Shown here piece after piece: positions 1-7,353 of a DNA stretch of 13,296 nt. Source of the DNA: Thermoplasmata archaeon (GTDB lineage: Archaea > Thermoplasmatota > Thermoplasmata > GCA-020350865); the NCBI GenBank assembly GCA_020350865.1, contig CP070726.1:2311426-2324721 (forward strand), given 5' to 3'. The notes under the pieces are model-generated. The model was not told where the DNA came from, did not search any database, and was given only the letters and a program-made list of their open reading frames with translations. The position numbers and the translations under genes are program-made. Each line of letters opens with the position of its first letter. Within the stretch, counting starts at the first letter, position 1.

Positions 1-1
1 A

Positions 2-1237
2 GACAAAGGCATGAAGGTTCATCTGGTGGAGAGAGAGACAAGTATTGGTGGGCGAATGGCCCAACTGGACAAGACGTTTCCCACCAATGACTGCTCGATT
101 TGCATCCTTGCACCCAAAATGGCCGATTGCTTCGGCCACGAGAACATCAATGTCTTGACCTACTCAGAGGTCAAGGGCGTGGATGGGAAGGCGGGCAACT
201 ACGACGTTACCGTACTGAGAAAGGCCAGACATGTGAAGGAGGACACATGTACTGGATGCGGTGATTGTAACGCCAAATGTCCGGTGAAGGTGCCCAATGA
301 ATTCGACATGGGACTTGGCATGAGAAAGGCCATATATCTTCCCTTTCTACAGGCCGTTCCAAGGGTCATGACCATAGACGAGGAGAACTGTATTTTCTAT
401 AAAAAGGGCAAGTGCCGTGTCTGCGAGAAGCAGTGTAAAATCGGTGCCATCGACTTCGATTCCAAACCCGAGGAAGTCAGGTTGAATGTGGGAGCCGTCA
501 TCGTTGCCACAGGATACGATCTGTGGGATCCCACCGCAGCCAAGGAGTACGGCTACGGGAAAATCCCAAACGTCTTCACTGCCATGGAGTTCGAGCGCAT
601 GATAAACGCTTCAGGACCCACGGGAGGCCATATCCAGCGACGCTCCGATGGCGAAAGACCCAAGAGAATCGGGTTTATCCAGTGTGTGGGCTCGCGAAAC
701 CCCCAGCTCGACCATCCCTACTGCTGCAGCGTGTGCTGCATGCATTCCACAAAGGAGGCAATACTGGCCAGAGAGCACCACGATGACATGGAATCATTCA
801 TCTTCTACAAAGACCTAAGAACCTTTGGCAAGGGTTTCAACGAGTACATGGAGCGGGGCAAGAGCGATTACGGCATTACCTACATCAACTCCGATGCAAC
901 TGTGGACGAGAATCCTGACAATCACAACCCCATAGTTGTGTACGATGTGGCGGGAAAGCAGGAAAAAAAGGAGGTGGATATGGTGATTTTGGCCACCACC
1001 CTCATTCCAAGGAAGGGTGCTGCCGAGCTTGCCAAGTTGCTCAAAATCGAATCCGATGAGTTCGGTTTTTACACTTCGGCGGACAAGATAATCAGCCCTG
1101 TAGACACCAAGCAGCCTGGCATCTATGTTGCAGGTTACTGCAACGAGCCCATGGACATTCCTGAGGCCGTGGCTCAGGCGTCCGGTGCTGCGGCGCGGGC
1201 ATCTGAGATACTCTCCGCAAAGGAGGTGAGCCCGTGA
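2..1237 (+). CDS. hdrA: HdrA-like FAD/Fe-S protein, first half only (5' partial)
   Basis: This is the FAD half of a heterodisulfide-reductase A-like protein, expected to act in the cytoplasm in flavin-based electron transfer. The frame is open from base 2; an ATG at 11 lies inside the Rossmann fold, and by alignment with the downstream copies about 25 residues including the GGGIAGM-type dinucleotide loop are missing to the left. Visible in order: the second beta strand of the FAD fold; the HdrA hallmark AQLDKTFPTNDC followed by a CxxC; an inserted ferredoxin (CTGCGDCNAKCP at about nt 247-285, then a CX7CX2CX3C cluster at about nt 388-435); the IQCVGSRN segment with its later C..CC motif; and a C-terminal FAD segment with AVAQASGAA. 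Unlike its paralogues it stops at the inter-half linker, just before the domain that starts the next gene. It overlaps that gene by GTGA. QmoA is a similarly sized relative, but the hallmarks here are HdrA-like. Confidence 0.88.
   Translation, partial: DKGMKVHLVERETSIGGRMAQLDKTFPTNDCSICILAPKMADCFGHENINVLTYSEVKGVDGKAGNYDVTVLRKARHVKEDTCTGCGDCNAKCPVKVPNEFDMGLGMRKAIYLPFLQAVPRVMTIDEENCIFYKKGKCRVCEKQCKIGAIDFDSKPEEVRLNVGAVIVATGYDLWDPTAAKEYGYGKIPNVFTAMEFERMINASGPTGGHIQRRSDGERPKRIGFIQCVGSRNPQLDHPYCCSVCCMHSTKEAILAREHHDDMESFIFYKDLRTFGKGFNEYMERGKSDYGITYINSDATVDENPDNHNPIVVYDVAGKQEKKEVDMVILATTLIPRKGAAELAKLLKIESDEFGFYTSADKIISPVDTKQPGIYVAGYCNEPMDIPEAVAQASGAAARASEILSAKEVSP
1221..1229 (+). promoter_or_regulatory. 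Shine-Dalgarno at the hdrA split point
   Basis: AGGAGGTGA is a full-strength match to the anti-Shine-Dalgarno sequence, 4 bases before the GTG at 1234. It lies inside the last codons of the preceding hdrA half. It supports independent translation of the second half. The matching linkers in the fused copies (about 5630-5690 and 9735-9790) have no comparable site. Confidence 0.8.
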
Positions 1238-3126
1238 CCCAGGATGAGCCTAGAATCGGTGTTTTTGTGTGCCACTGCGGTGTCAATATAGGCGGCTTTT
1301 TGGATGTGCCGGATGTGGCCGAGTGCGCTAAAACTTTACCCAATGTGGTTCATGCTGAGAATAACCTGTACACATGCGCTGATGACGGTCTTACCGCAAT
1401 ACAGAATGCCATCAAGGAACACAACCTCAATCGTGTCATAGTGGCGTCATGCACGCCAAGGACCCACGCACCTCTATTCATGAGAATATGCGAGGAGGCC
1501 GGTTTGAACAAATACCTGTTCACATTTGTCAATATAAGGGAGCACTGCTCCTGGGTTCACATGAAAGAACAGGAAAGGGCAACGGAGAAGGCCAAGGACC
1601 TCATCAGGATGGGTGTTGCCAGGGCGGTATTGCTTACACCACAGGAGGAGATTAAAACCGAAGTGAGACCCTCGTCACTGGTAATCGGCGGTGGCATTGC
1701 CGGCATGACAGCGGCTCTGAGTTTGGCGAACCAGGGTTTTGAAACACACCTCATCGAAAAGGAGGCAGAACTGGGGGGTTTTCTGAGGAACCTCGACACA
1801 CTGTATCAGACCGGGGAGGCCAGCACTAAGGCCTTTGAGCCCCTCATAGAGAAGGTGAAGAGCAACAAAAAAATCATTCTGCACACCAATACCACCCTCA
1901 AATCGTTGAAGGGTTACATAGGCAAGTACGACGCTGTTTTGGATGTGAATGGAGAAGATAAGGATATCGGTGTGGGAACGATCATCATAGCCACAGGTGC
2001 TGAGGAATACCGACCCAAGCTTTACGGATTGGATGAATATGACAATGTAATAACCTTAACCGACTTCGAGAAACTATCCCGGGAAGGCAGGCTGCCATCA
2101 GAACTGAAGAACGTGGCATTCATCACTTGCTCGGGCGCAAGGGGTCAGGACAAGGAGTACTGCTCGCGCATTTGCTGTACTGTTACGGTGAAGGATGCCA
2201 TGAAGGTCATGGAAATGGCCTCAAAAGGAGAGGAGCCCCAGGCAGAGGAAAAGCCCGGGGAGGCACAGCCAGGGGAGGCAGTGGAGGAAGAGGAACCGGC
2301 CGAGGAGGAGGGCCGTGGCTCCAGACGGAGAAGCACCCGGGACAGAAGGGCCAGGCGTGGAGCCAGAAGGCGGGGAGCCGACAGAGGCGCTGAGCGTGGT
2401 GCGGAAAGACCGAGAGAGAGGGGTGGTGTCGAGGTCACTGTATTCAACCGCGGCATAACGACCTATGGTGTGGAGCAAGAGTTGCTCTACAACAAAGCAA
2501 GGGAGAAAAGGGTCAAGTTCGTGCGATATGTCCCTGAAAATCCACCAAAGGTCACAATGGAGGACGGCAAGCTCACTGTTTCTTATTACCACGAAACACT
2601 GAAGGCGGACAGGACCATGCAACCGGACCTTGTGGTGCTGGCAACACCTCTCGCTCGGAGAGAAGATGCTGAAGCTCTTTCAAAGATGTGCAAGGTTCCC
2701 TTGGGCAGGGATGAATTCTTCTTAGAGGCCCATGTCAAGCTGAGACCTGTGGACTTTGCCACGGACGGTATTTTTCTGTGCGGAACGGCACATGGACCCG
2801 CCAATATCCATGAGGCAGTGGCCCAGGCCTACGGGGCCGCCTCCCGTGCCTCCATACCCATGAGCAGGGGATTCGTCCAGGCCGAAGCCATAGTTTCGCA
2901 TGTGGACAGGGAGCGGTGTTCAGGGTGCAGATCATGCGAGAGGGTGTGCCCATACGGGGCCATCCAGTTCGACGAGGAGGGTATAGCAGTGGTGGTTGTG
3001 GCAGCATGCAAGGGATGCGGCACGTGCGGATCCATATGCCCCGAGAAGGCCATCAACATGACGCATTACACGGACGAGCAGTTGACTGCGGAGGCCATTG
3101 CGGCCCTGGAGGAGGTGGGAATGTGA
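1234..3126 (+). CDS. hdrA: HdrA-like FAD/Fe-S protein, second half as a separate gene, with an acidic/Arg-rich insert
   Basis: This 630-aa protein matches the C-terminal half of the fused HdrAs in this array and is expected to pair with the preceding gene product. Domains: HdrA N-terminal Fe-S domain (about residues 1-130; CHCG, LYTC, ASCTPRTH, CSWVH supply cysteines); FAD domain opening with VIGGGIAGM (about 150-158) and lacking the inserted ferredoxin; a C-terminal ferredoxin with CSGCRSCERVCP and CKGCGTCGSICP (about 565-610). The start is GTG with a perfect Shine-Dalgarno sequence and a 4-base GTGA overlap; its first residues align with the linker exit of the fused copies. Oddities: about 60 extra residues at about 332-397, acidic then arginine-rich, absent from the paralogues; the CVGC motif of the other second halves reads CSGA here, losing a cysteine; and the late NEC cysteine is replaced by HEA. 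Assignment to HdrA is firm; redox partners are unknown. Confidence 0.9.
   Translation: MTQDEPRIGVFVCHCGVNIGGFLDVPDVAECAKTLPNVVHAENNLYTCADDGLTAIQNAIKEHNLNRVIVASCTPRTHAPLFMRICEEAGLNKYLFTFVNIREHCSWVHMKEQERATEKAKDLIRMGVARAVLLTPQEEIKTEVRPSSLVIGGGIAGMTAALSLANQGFETHLIEKEAELGGFLRNLDTLYQTGEASTKAFEPLIEKVKSNKKIILHTNTTLKSLKGYIGKYDAVLDVNGEDKDIGVGTIIIATGAEEYRPKLYGLDEYDNVITLTDFEKLSREGRLPSELKNVAFITCSGARGQDKEYCSRICCTVTVKDAMKVMEMASKGEEPQAEEKPGEAQPGEAVEEEEPAEEEGRGSRRRSTRDRRARRGARRRGADRGAERGAERPRERGGVEVTVFNRGITTYGVEQELLYNKAREKRVKFVRYVPENPPKVTMEDGKLTVSYYHETLKADRTMQPDLVVLATPLARREDAEALSKMCKVPLGRDEFFLEAHVKLRPVDFATDGIFLCGTAHGPANIHEAVAQAYGAASRASIPMSRGFVQAEAIVSHVDRERCSGCRSCERVCPYGAIQFDEEGIAVVVVAACKGCGTCGSICPEKAINMTHYTDEQLTAEAIAALEEVGM
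2227..2424 (+). other. low-complexity insert in hdrA second half: acidic tract then lysine-free Arg-rich tract
   Basis: Codons about 332-397 of the host gene encode Glu/Pro/Gly-rich sequence (to about 2310), then 39 residues of which 17 are Arg and none Lys. The paralogues have only a handful of residues here, between two conserved FAD-domain elements. Read one base later from 2312, the second part is also stop-free until the TAA at 2456 and encodes an acidic, Pro/Gly-rich sequence like the first part (beginning AVAPDGEAPGTEGPGVEPEG). A compensated pair of indels, or two sequencing errors, is therefore possible. Confidence 0.7.
3108..3118 (+). promoter_or_regulatory. Shine-Dalgarno deciding the mvhD start at 3123
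   Basis: GGAGGAGGTGG lies 4 bases before the GTG at 3123, which itself overlaps the previous stop as GTGA. The frame remains open farther upstream to an ATG at 2916, but that extension lies on top of the conserved C-terminal ferredoxin codons of the preceding gene and is not credible. Confidence 0.75.
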
Positions 3127-4043
3127 GTCAAGAGCCTAATGTACAAGAAACGCAACAAGATGATAGCGTAAGAAAGTCAGCTCCCAAACCCAAAACCAAA
3201 GTCATCAAGGTCAAGATGAAAAAGAAAGAACCAGCAGTATCCGAGACAGAGGCATCCTCCGGTACCTTCGAGCCTAAGATCATCGCATTTCTCTGCAACT
3301 GGTGCTCATATGCTGGCGCTGACCTTGCCGGAGTGAGCAGATACCAGTATCCAACAAATACCAGGACCGTTCGGGTCATGTGCAGTTCCCGGGTGGATCC
3401 CGTTCTCATGATGGAGATGTTCATTCACGGTGCCGACGGAGTGCTCGTGGGCGGCTGCCATCTTGGGGATTGTCACTACATTACAGGGAACTACTATACC
3501 GAAAAGAAGTTCAAGATGGCGAAAGGACTGCTGGAAAAGGCTGGCTTTGAGCCTAACCGCCTGCGTCTTGAATGGGTCTCTGCTTCCGAGGGTGAGCGCT
3601 TCTCCAAGGTGGTTGCTGATTTTGTTAACGAAGTAAAAACCATGGGCCCGAACCCAGTGGCCGGTGAGAATCCCGATATGGACAAGCTGGTGGGGCTTTT
3701 TGTGGCCAAGAATGCGGCCCAGGATTTCAGGCTGCGCTCCCTGGTGGCAAGGGAGATCGACCTCACTGAAAAGGGCAATGTGTACGATAGAAAGCTCACG
3801 CAAGAGGAGTTCGACGACCTCATGAAAAGAACCATGAACGAGGAAATGGAGAGGCAGAAGATACTCCTCATGACCATTGACGAGCCCTCATCGGTGCTGG
3901 ATATTGCATCCCGGGTGAAACTGTCACCGCAAAGGGTACTGCAGCATATTGTAACCCTCAAGGATAGGGGTCTTGTCACTGTGGACAGGTTTGAGGGTGT
4001 GATGCCTCTTTATGTCACCCCAAAGGAGGTGGTGTTCAAATGA
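3123..4043 (+). CDS. mvhD: MvhD-like delta subunit with Lys-rich N-terminal extension and C-terminal winged helix
   Basis: A 306-aa relative of MvhD, the small [2Fe-2S] protein that passes electrons from a hydrogenase or dehydrogenase to HdrA. The MvhD core spans about residues 49-175: FLCNWCSYAGADLAG, VRVMCSSRVDP and GGCHLGDCHY retain all five family cysteines, although other copies read GCHPGDC. Canonical MvhD is about 140 aa. Here a helical spacer (about 180-240) and a winged-helix-like domain (about 245-300; VLDIASRV, then SPQRVLQHIVTLKDRGLV, then a short wing) follow. Residues 1-48 form a hydrophilic extension with a lysine-rich stretch (KVIKVKMKKKEP) not seen in the other two copies. 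The GTG start is preferred for its Shine-Dalgarno and GTGA overlap; an internal ATG at 3216 would remove most of the extension. The order after hdrA suggests it is the electron input for module 1. Confidence 0.88.
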   Translation: MSQEPNVQETQQDDSVRKSAPKPKTKVIKVKMKKKEPAVSETEASSGTFEPKIIAFLCNWCSYAGADLAGVSRYQYPTNTRTVRVMCSSRVDPVLMMEMFIHGADGVLVGGCHLGDCHYITGNYYTEKKFKMAKGLLEKAGFEPNRLRLEWVSASEGERFSKVVADFVNEVKTMGPNPVAGENPDMDKLVGLFVAKNAAQDFRLRSLVAREIDLTEKGNVYDRKLTQEEFDDLMKRTMNEEMERQKILLMTIDEPSSVLDIASRVKLSPQRVLQHIVTLKDRGLVTVDRFEGVMPLYVTPKEVVFK

Positions 4044-4342
4044 CAAAGGATAAGCCCATAGCACAAAAGAGCGACGATTCCAAGGCCACAATCAGCATGA
4101 TTAAGAATTCATGGAAGAACAAGGATAGGATATCCACTTTGCCCAGATGGGGACAGGTTCAGACAAAGATCATCCAGGAATGTCTGGCTTCCCTTCCGGA
4201 GATCGACGAGGAGACAAAGAAGAAGATCACAAGAAACATGCTGCTCACCCTTAGATGCCACAGCTGCGAACGGGCCAGAAGCGATGAATGCAACTTCTCG
4301 GTCTGCATACGGGGTCTTCTCTCGGGCAAGGAGGTGGTCTGA
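4040..4342 (+). CDS. conserved small four-cysteine protein, module 1 (function unknown)
   Basis: A 100-aa protein that I do not assign to a known family. It has a variable charged N-terminus, then a helical-looking body with conserved landmarks (W at about 25, RISTLPRWGQVQTKII, LPEIDEETKKKI), then a C-terminal LLTLRCHSCERARSD followed by CNFSVC and RGLLSG. The four cysteines are spaced CX2CX7CX4C and are kept in all three copies of this window, as expected for an Fe-S cluster or a zinc site. There is no signal peptide or membrane segment, so it is probably cytoplasmic. The ATG overlaps the mvhD stop as ATGA, with AAGGAGGTGG seven bases upstream. Its fixed company with HdrA and MvhD suggests a small electron-transfer or assembly subunit of the complex. 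It is too short for HdrC and lacks HdrC's two CX2CX2CX3CP ferredoxin motifs. Confidence 0.85.
   Translation: MTKDKPIAQKSDDSKATISMIKNSWKNKDRISTLPRWGQVQTKIIQECLASLPEIDEETKKKITRNMLLTLRCHSCERARSDECNFSVCIRGLLSGKEVV
4328..4337 (+). promoter_or_regulatory. Shine-Dalgarno deciding the hdrA start at 4342
   Basis: AAGGAGGTGG ends 4 bases before the ATG at 4342, whose A is the last base of the preceding TGA (TGATG). The frame is open back to an ATG at 4288, but that start lies over the conserved Cys motif of the small protein gene and has no such site. Confidence 0.75.
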
Positions 4343-7300
4343 TGGGGGACAAGGTTGGAGCAGTGGCCGTCATCGGTGGAGGGATTGCCGGGATGCAGTC
4401 CGCATTGGACCTTGCAGACTCCGGATTCTTCGTTTACATAATTGACAGCTCGCCGAGCATCGGGGGTGCCATGGCCCAGCTGGACAAGACCTTCCCCACA
4501 AACGACTGCGCCATGTGCATCATGGCCCCAAAGCTTGTGGAGACGGGAAGACACAACAATATCAGACTGATCACCAATGCTGACGTGGAGAGCGTGGAGG
4601 GAGACGCAGGCAACTTCAAGCTCAAAATCAACAAGAGACCGAGGTACGTGGATGAGAATAAATGTACTGGGTGCGGTCTTTGTACTCAGCGTTGCCCAAT
4701 TGAGGTCAAGGACGAGTACAACAGGGGCTTCAAGGTGCGCAAGGCTGTTTACATCAAATACCCCCAGGCCGTACCACCCACGCACTGTATAGACCAAGAG
4801 CACTGCATCGGATGCGGTATATGCGAGACACAGTGCAGAGCCGGAGCCATAAAATATTCCCAGATGCAGGAAGAAGCGGTGTTAAACGTGGGCTCCATCA
4901 TTGTCTCTCCAGGCTTTGAAGAGTTCAATTTGAACGTCATGAGAAGGGAATACGGGTACGGCAAGTATCCAAATGTCGTATCCAGCCTTGAGTTGGAGCG
5001 CATGCTTTCGGCTACGGGACCTTACGGGGGGGTGGTTCTGAGACCCTCTGATGGTAAGGTGGCACAGAAGATCGCCTTTATACAATGTGTGGGCAGCAGG
5101 GATAGGAGTATAGGGAACCCTTACTGCTCGTCTGTCTGCTGCATGTTCGCCATCAAGGAGGCCGTGATAGCACAGGAGCATACCCCTGGCCTTTCGTCCA
5201 CCATATTCTTCATGGACATGAGGGCCTTTGGAAAAGAGTTCGACGATTATTTCATAAGAGCTGCCCAGGAGCACAAGGTTAGATTCGTCTCGAACAACCG
5301 CATCTCTTCCATCGAGGAGGATGGAGATACCAAGAACCTCCGAATCACATACATCGAGGAAGGTGAACTCAAGAGCGAGGATTTCGATCTTGTTGTACTG
5401 GCAGTGGGTATGGAGCACCCAAAGGATGCGGTGGAAATGGGTAAGAAATTGGGAATAGAGTTAAATGACTTCAATTTCTGCAGTACAACCATTTTCTCCC
5501 CAATCAGCACCAATAGACCAGGGATATTTGTCTGTGGTGTATTCCAGGACCCAAAGGATATTCCTGACAGTGTTGCCCAGGCATCAGGAGCTGCGGCGAA
5601 AGCGGCCAGTATAATCTCCTCCGAGAGAGATACCATGACCACAATCAAGGAATACCCAACCGAGAAGGATGTAAGTCAAGAGGAGCCTCGCATCGGTGCC
5701 TTCATATGCCACTGCGGCATCAATATCGGCAGTGTAGTTGATGTTCCAGCCGTGGTGAAATACGTAAAAACACTGCCGAATGTGGTCTATGCAGAGGATA
5801 ATCTGTACACGTGTTCCCAGGACACACAGGACCATATCAAGGAGATGGTAAAAGAGCATAATCTCAACAGGGTAATGGTTGCCAGTTGCACCCCCAGGAC
5901 GCATCAGCCCCTATTCCAAAATACAGTGGCAGAAGCGGGATTGAACCCTTATCTTTTCGAGATGTCCAATATCAGGGACCAGTGTTCATGGGTGCACATG
6001 AACGAGCCGGAACGAGCCACAGAGAAAGCAAAGGATTTGGCAAGAATGGCCATAGCCAAAGCCAGATTGAACTTCCCATTGCCAAAGGTGCCCATAGACG
6101 TAAAACCCTCCGCCCTGGTTATTGGAGGAGGAATCAGCGGCATGAGCGCTGCTCTGGAATTGACAGAACAGGGATTTGGAGCCATCCTTGTGGAGAAGGA
6201 ACCAGAGCTGGGAGGCTTGGTAAAAAGGCTACACTATGGTTTAAAAGAGGAGGACATACCGGGATGGCTCACCGAAACCATAGATAAGGTCAACGCACAA
6301 GATAAGATAACTGTTTACAAGAATACCGTGGTAAAGGACATCACAGGTTACGTCGGAAACTTCACCACAACCTTAGACCAAAACGGTGAGGACATAACGG
6401 TTGAGCACGGCGCAATCATCGTTGCTACCGGTGGAATAGAATACAAACCAACAGAGTATTTGTACGGAAAAAACGACAGAGTGCTGACCCAGCTGGAGTT
6501 CGATAATATACTTTATTCAGATAAGATAGAACCGAATGCCAAAACGGTTGTGATGATTCAGTGCGTGGGATGCAGAAACGAGGAAAGAACATACTGCAGC
6601 AGGGTATGCTGTACAGAGGCTGTCAAGAATGCTATGAAGGCGCAAGAGAGAAATCCCCAGATAAATGTGGTAATACTGTTCAAGGATATGAGAACGTACG
6701 GCTTTAGGGAAATCTACTACGAAGAGGCTGCAAGGCAAAACGTCACATTCATCAGATTCGACGATGAAAATCCCCCAGAGGTAACAGATGATGATGGCCT
6801 CACAGTTAAGGTATACGACCATTTCTTAAACGAAGATTTAGTGTTGAAACCCGATTACCTGGTGCTTAGCACGGCCACCATTCCCAATCCGGACAATCAG
6901 GAACTAGCAAAAATGCTCAAGGTCCCCCTCTCCAAAGACGGATTCTTCTTGGAGGCCCACATGAAGCTACGGCCCGTGGAATTTGCCACAGAGGGGATAT
7001 ACCTGTGCGGCCTGGCCCACTCTCCGAAATTTTTCAATGAATGCATTTCTCAGGCAAGCGCGGTTGTCTCAAGGGCTACCACCATCCTATCCAAGGACAA
7101 GATATTTGCAGAAGGCATGGTGTCGTCAGTGGATGAGGAACTCTGCATCGGGTGCAGAACATGCGAATTCGTTTGTCCTTACGGTGCCATACGCAAGGAC
7201 GAGGAGAATTTGGTGGCGAAGGTGATGGACTTTCTATGTAAGGGCTGTGGCATCTGCGGAGCTTATTGTCCAGAGAACGCAATCACCATTAAGCATTATA

Positions 7301-7353
7301 CAGACACCCAACTCACAATTCAAGGTATGACAGCATTGAGGGAGGGGATATAA
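4342..7353 (+). CDS. hdrA: fused double HdrA (two FAD domains, two ferredoxin domains), module 2
   Basis: A 1003-aa soluble flavin/iron-sulfur protein, well above the ~650 aa of classical methanogen HdrA. First half (about 1-430): VIGGGIAGM at about 10-18; AQLDKTFPTNDCAMC; inserted ferredoxin with CTGCGLCTQRCP (about 107) and CIGCGICETQC (about 155); IQCVGSRD with a later C..CC. A linker follows at about 430-448. Second half: HdrA-type N-terminal Fe-S domain (CHCG at about 456, LYTC, ASCTPRTH, CSWVH); second VIGGGISGM (about 593); CVGC with C..CC; C-terminal ferredoxin with CIGCRTCEFVCP and CKGCGICGAYCP (about 934-980). The two halves retain complementary parts of a full HdrA. In the family, HdrA FAD is the site of electron bifurcation; two FADs in one chain could mean two flavin sites or one catalytic and one structural. 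Start is the TGATG junction. BamE-like double HdrAs are the closest analogue I can name. Confidence 0.93.
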   Translation: MGDKVGAVAVIGGGIAGMQSALDLADSGFFVYIIDSSPSIGGAMAQLDKTFPTNDCAMCIMAPKLVETGRHNNIRLITNADVESVEGDAGNFKLKINKRPRYVDENKCTGCGLCTQRCPIEVKDEYNRGFKVRKAVYIKYPQAVPPTHCIDQEHCIGCGICETQCRAGAIKYSQMQEEAVLNVGSIIVSPGFEEFNLNVMRREYGYGKYPNVVSSLELERMLSATGPYGGVVLRPSDGKVAQKIAFIQCVGSRDRSIGNPYCSSVCCMFAIKEAVIAQEHTPGLSSTIFFMDMRAFGKEFDDYFIRAAQEHKVRFVSNNRISSIEEDGDTKNLRITYIEEGELKSEDFDLVVLAVGMEHPKDAVEMGKKLGIELNDFNFCSTTIFSPISTNRPGIFVCGVFQDPKDIPDSVAQASGAAAKAASIISSERDTMTTIKEYPTEKDVSQEEPRIGAFICHCGINIGSVVDVPAVVKYVKTLPNVVYAEDNLYTCSQDTQDHIKEMVKEHNLNRVMVASCTPRTHQPLFQNTVAEAGLNPYLFEMSNIRDQCSWVHMNEPERATEKAKDLARMAIAKARLNFPLPKVPIDVKPSALVIGGGISGMSAALELTEQGFGAILVEKEPELGGLVKRLHYGLKEEDIPGWLTETIDKVNAQDKITVYKNTVVKDITGYVGNFTTTLDQNGEDITVEHGAIIVATGGIEYKPTEYLYGKNDRVLTQLEFDNILYSDKIEPNAKTVVMIQCVGCRNEERTYCSRVCCTEAVKNAMKAQERNPQINVVILFKDMRTYGFREIYYEEAARQNVTFIRFDDENPPEVTDDDGLTVKVYDHFLNEDLVLKPDYLVLSTATIPNPDNQELAKMLKVPLSKDGFFLEAHMKLRPVEFATEGIYLCGLAHSPKFFNECISQASAVVSRATTILSKDKIFAEGMVSSVDEELCIGCRTCEFVCPYGAIRKDEENLVAKVMDFLCKGCGICGAYCPENAITIKHYTDTQLTIQGMTALREGI

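Noticed and set aside
2916..3122. Upstream extension of the mvhD frame to an ATG at 2916
   Set aside because: It lies over the conserved C-terminal ferredoxin codons of the preceding hdrA gene, has no MvhD-like content, and a better GTG with Shine-Dalgarno and GTGA overlap is at 3123.
3123..4043. Selenocysteine in the MvhD cysteine motifs
   Set aside because: All motif positions are encoded by TGC or TGT, and none of the three mvhD frames has an internal in-frame TGA.
4288..4341. Upstream start for the module 2 hdrA at 4288
   Set aside because: It overlaps the Cys motif codons of the small protein gene and adds 18 residues absent from the module 3 and 4 copies; the ATG at 4342 has a strong ribosome-binding site.
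4040..4342. Small protein as HdrC
   Set aside because: It has only four cysteines in CX2CX7CX4C order and is about half the usual HdrC length; HdrC carries two CX2CX2CX3CP ferredoxin motifs.
4465..4560. Recent gene conversion between hdrA copies because of identical protein blocks
   Set aside because: The nucleotide sequences of the same blocks near 8570 and 12660 differ at many third codon positions, which fits old duplication with protein-level constraint rather than recent exchange.
4159..4803. 214-codon open frame on the minus strand
   Set aside because: It is antisense to the small protein gene and the start of hdrA; similar shadows occur opposite the other paralogues (for example about 8554-8871).
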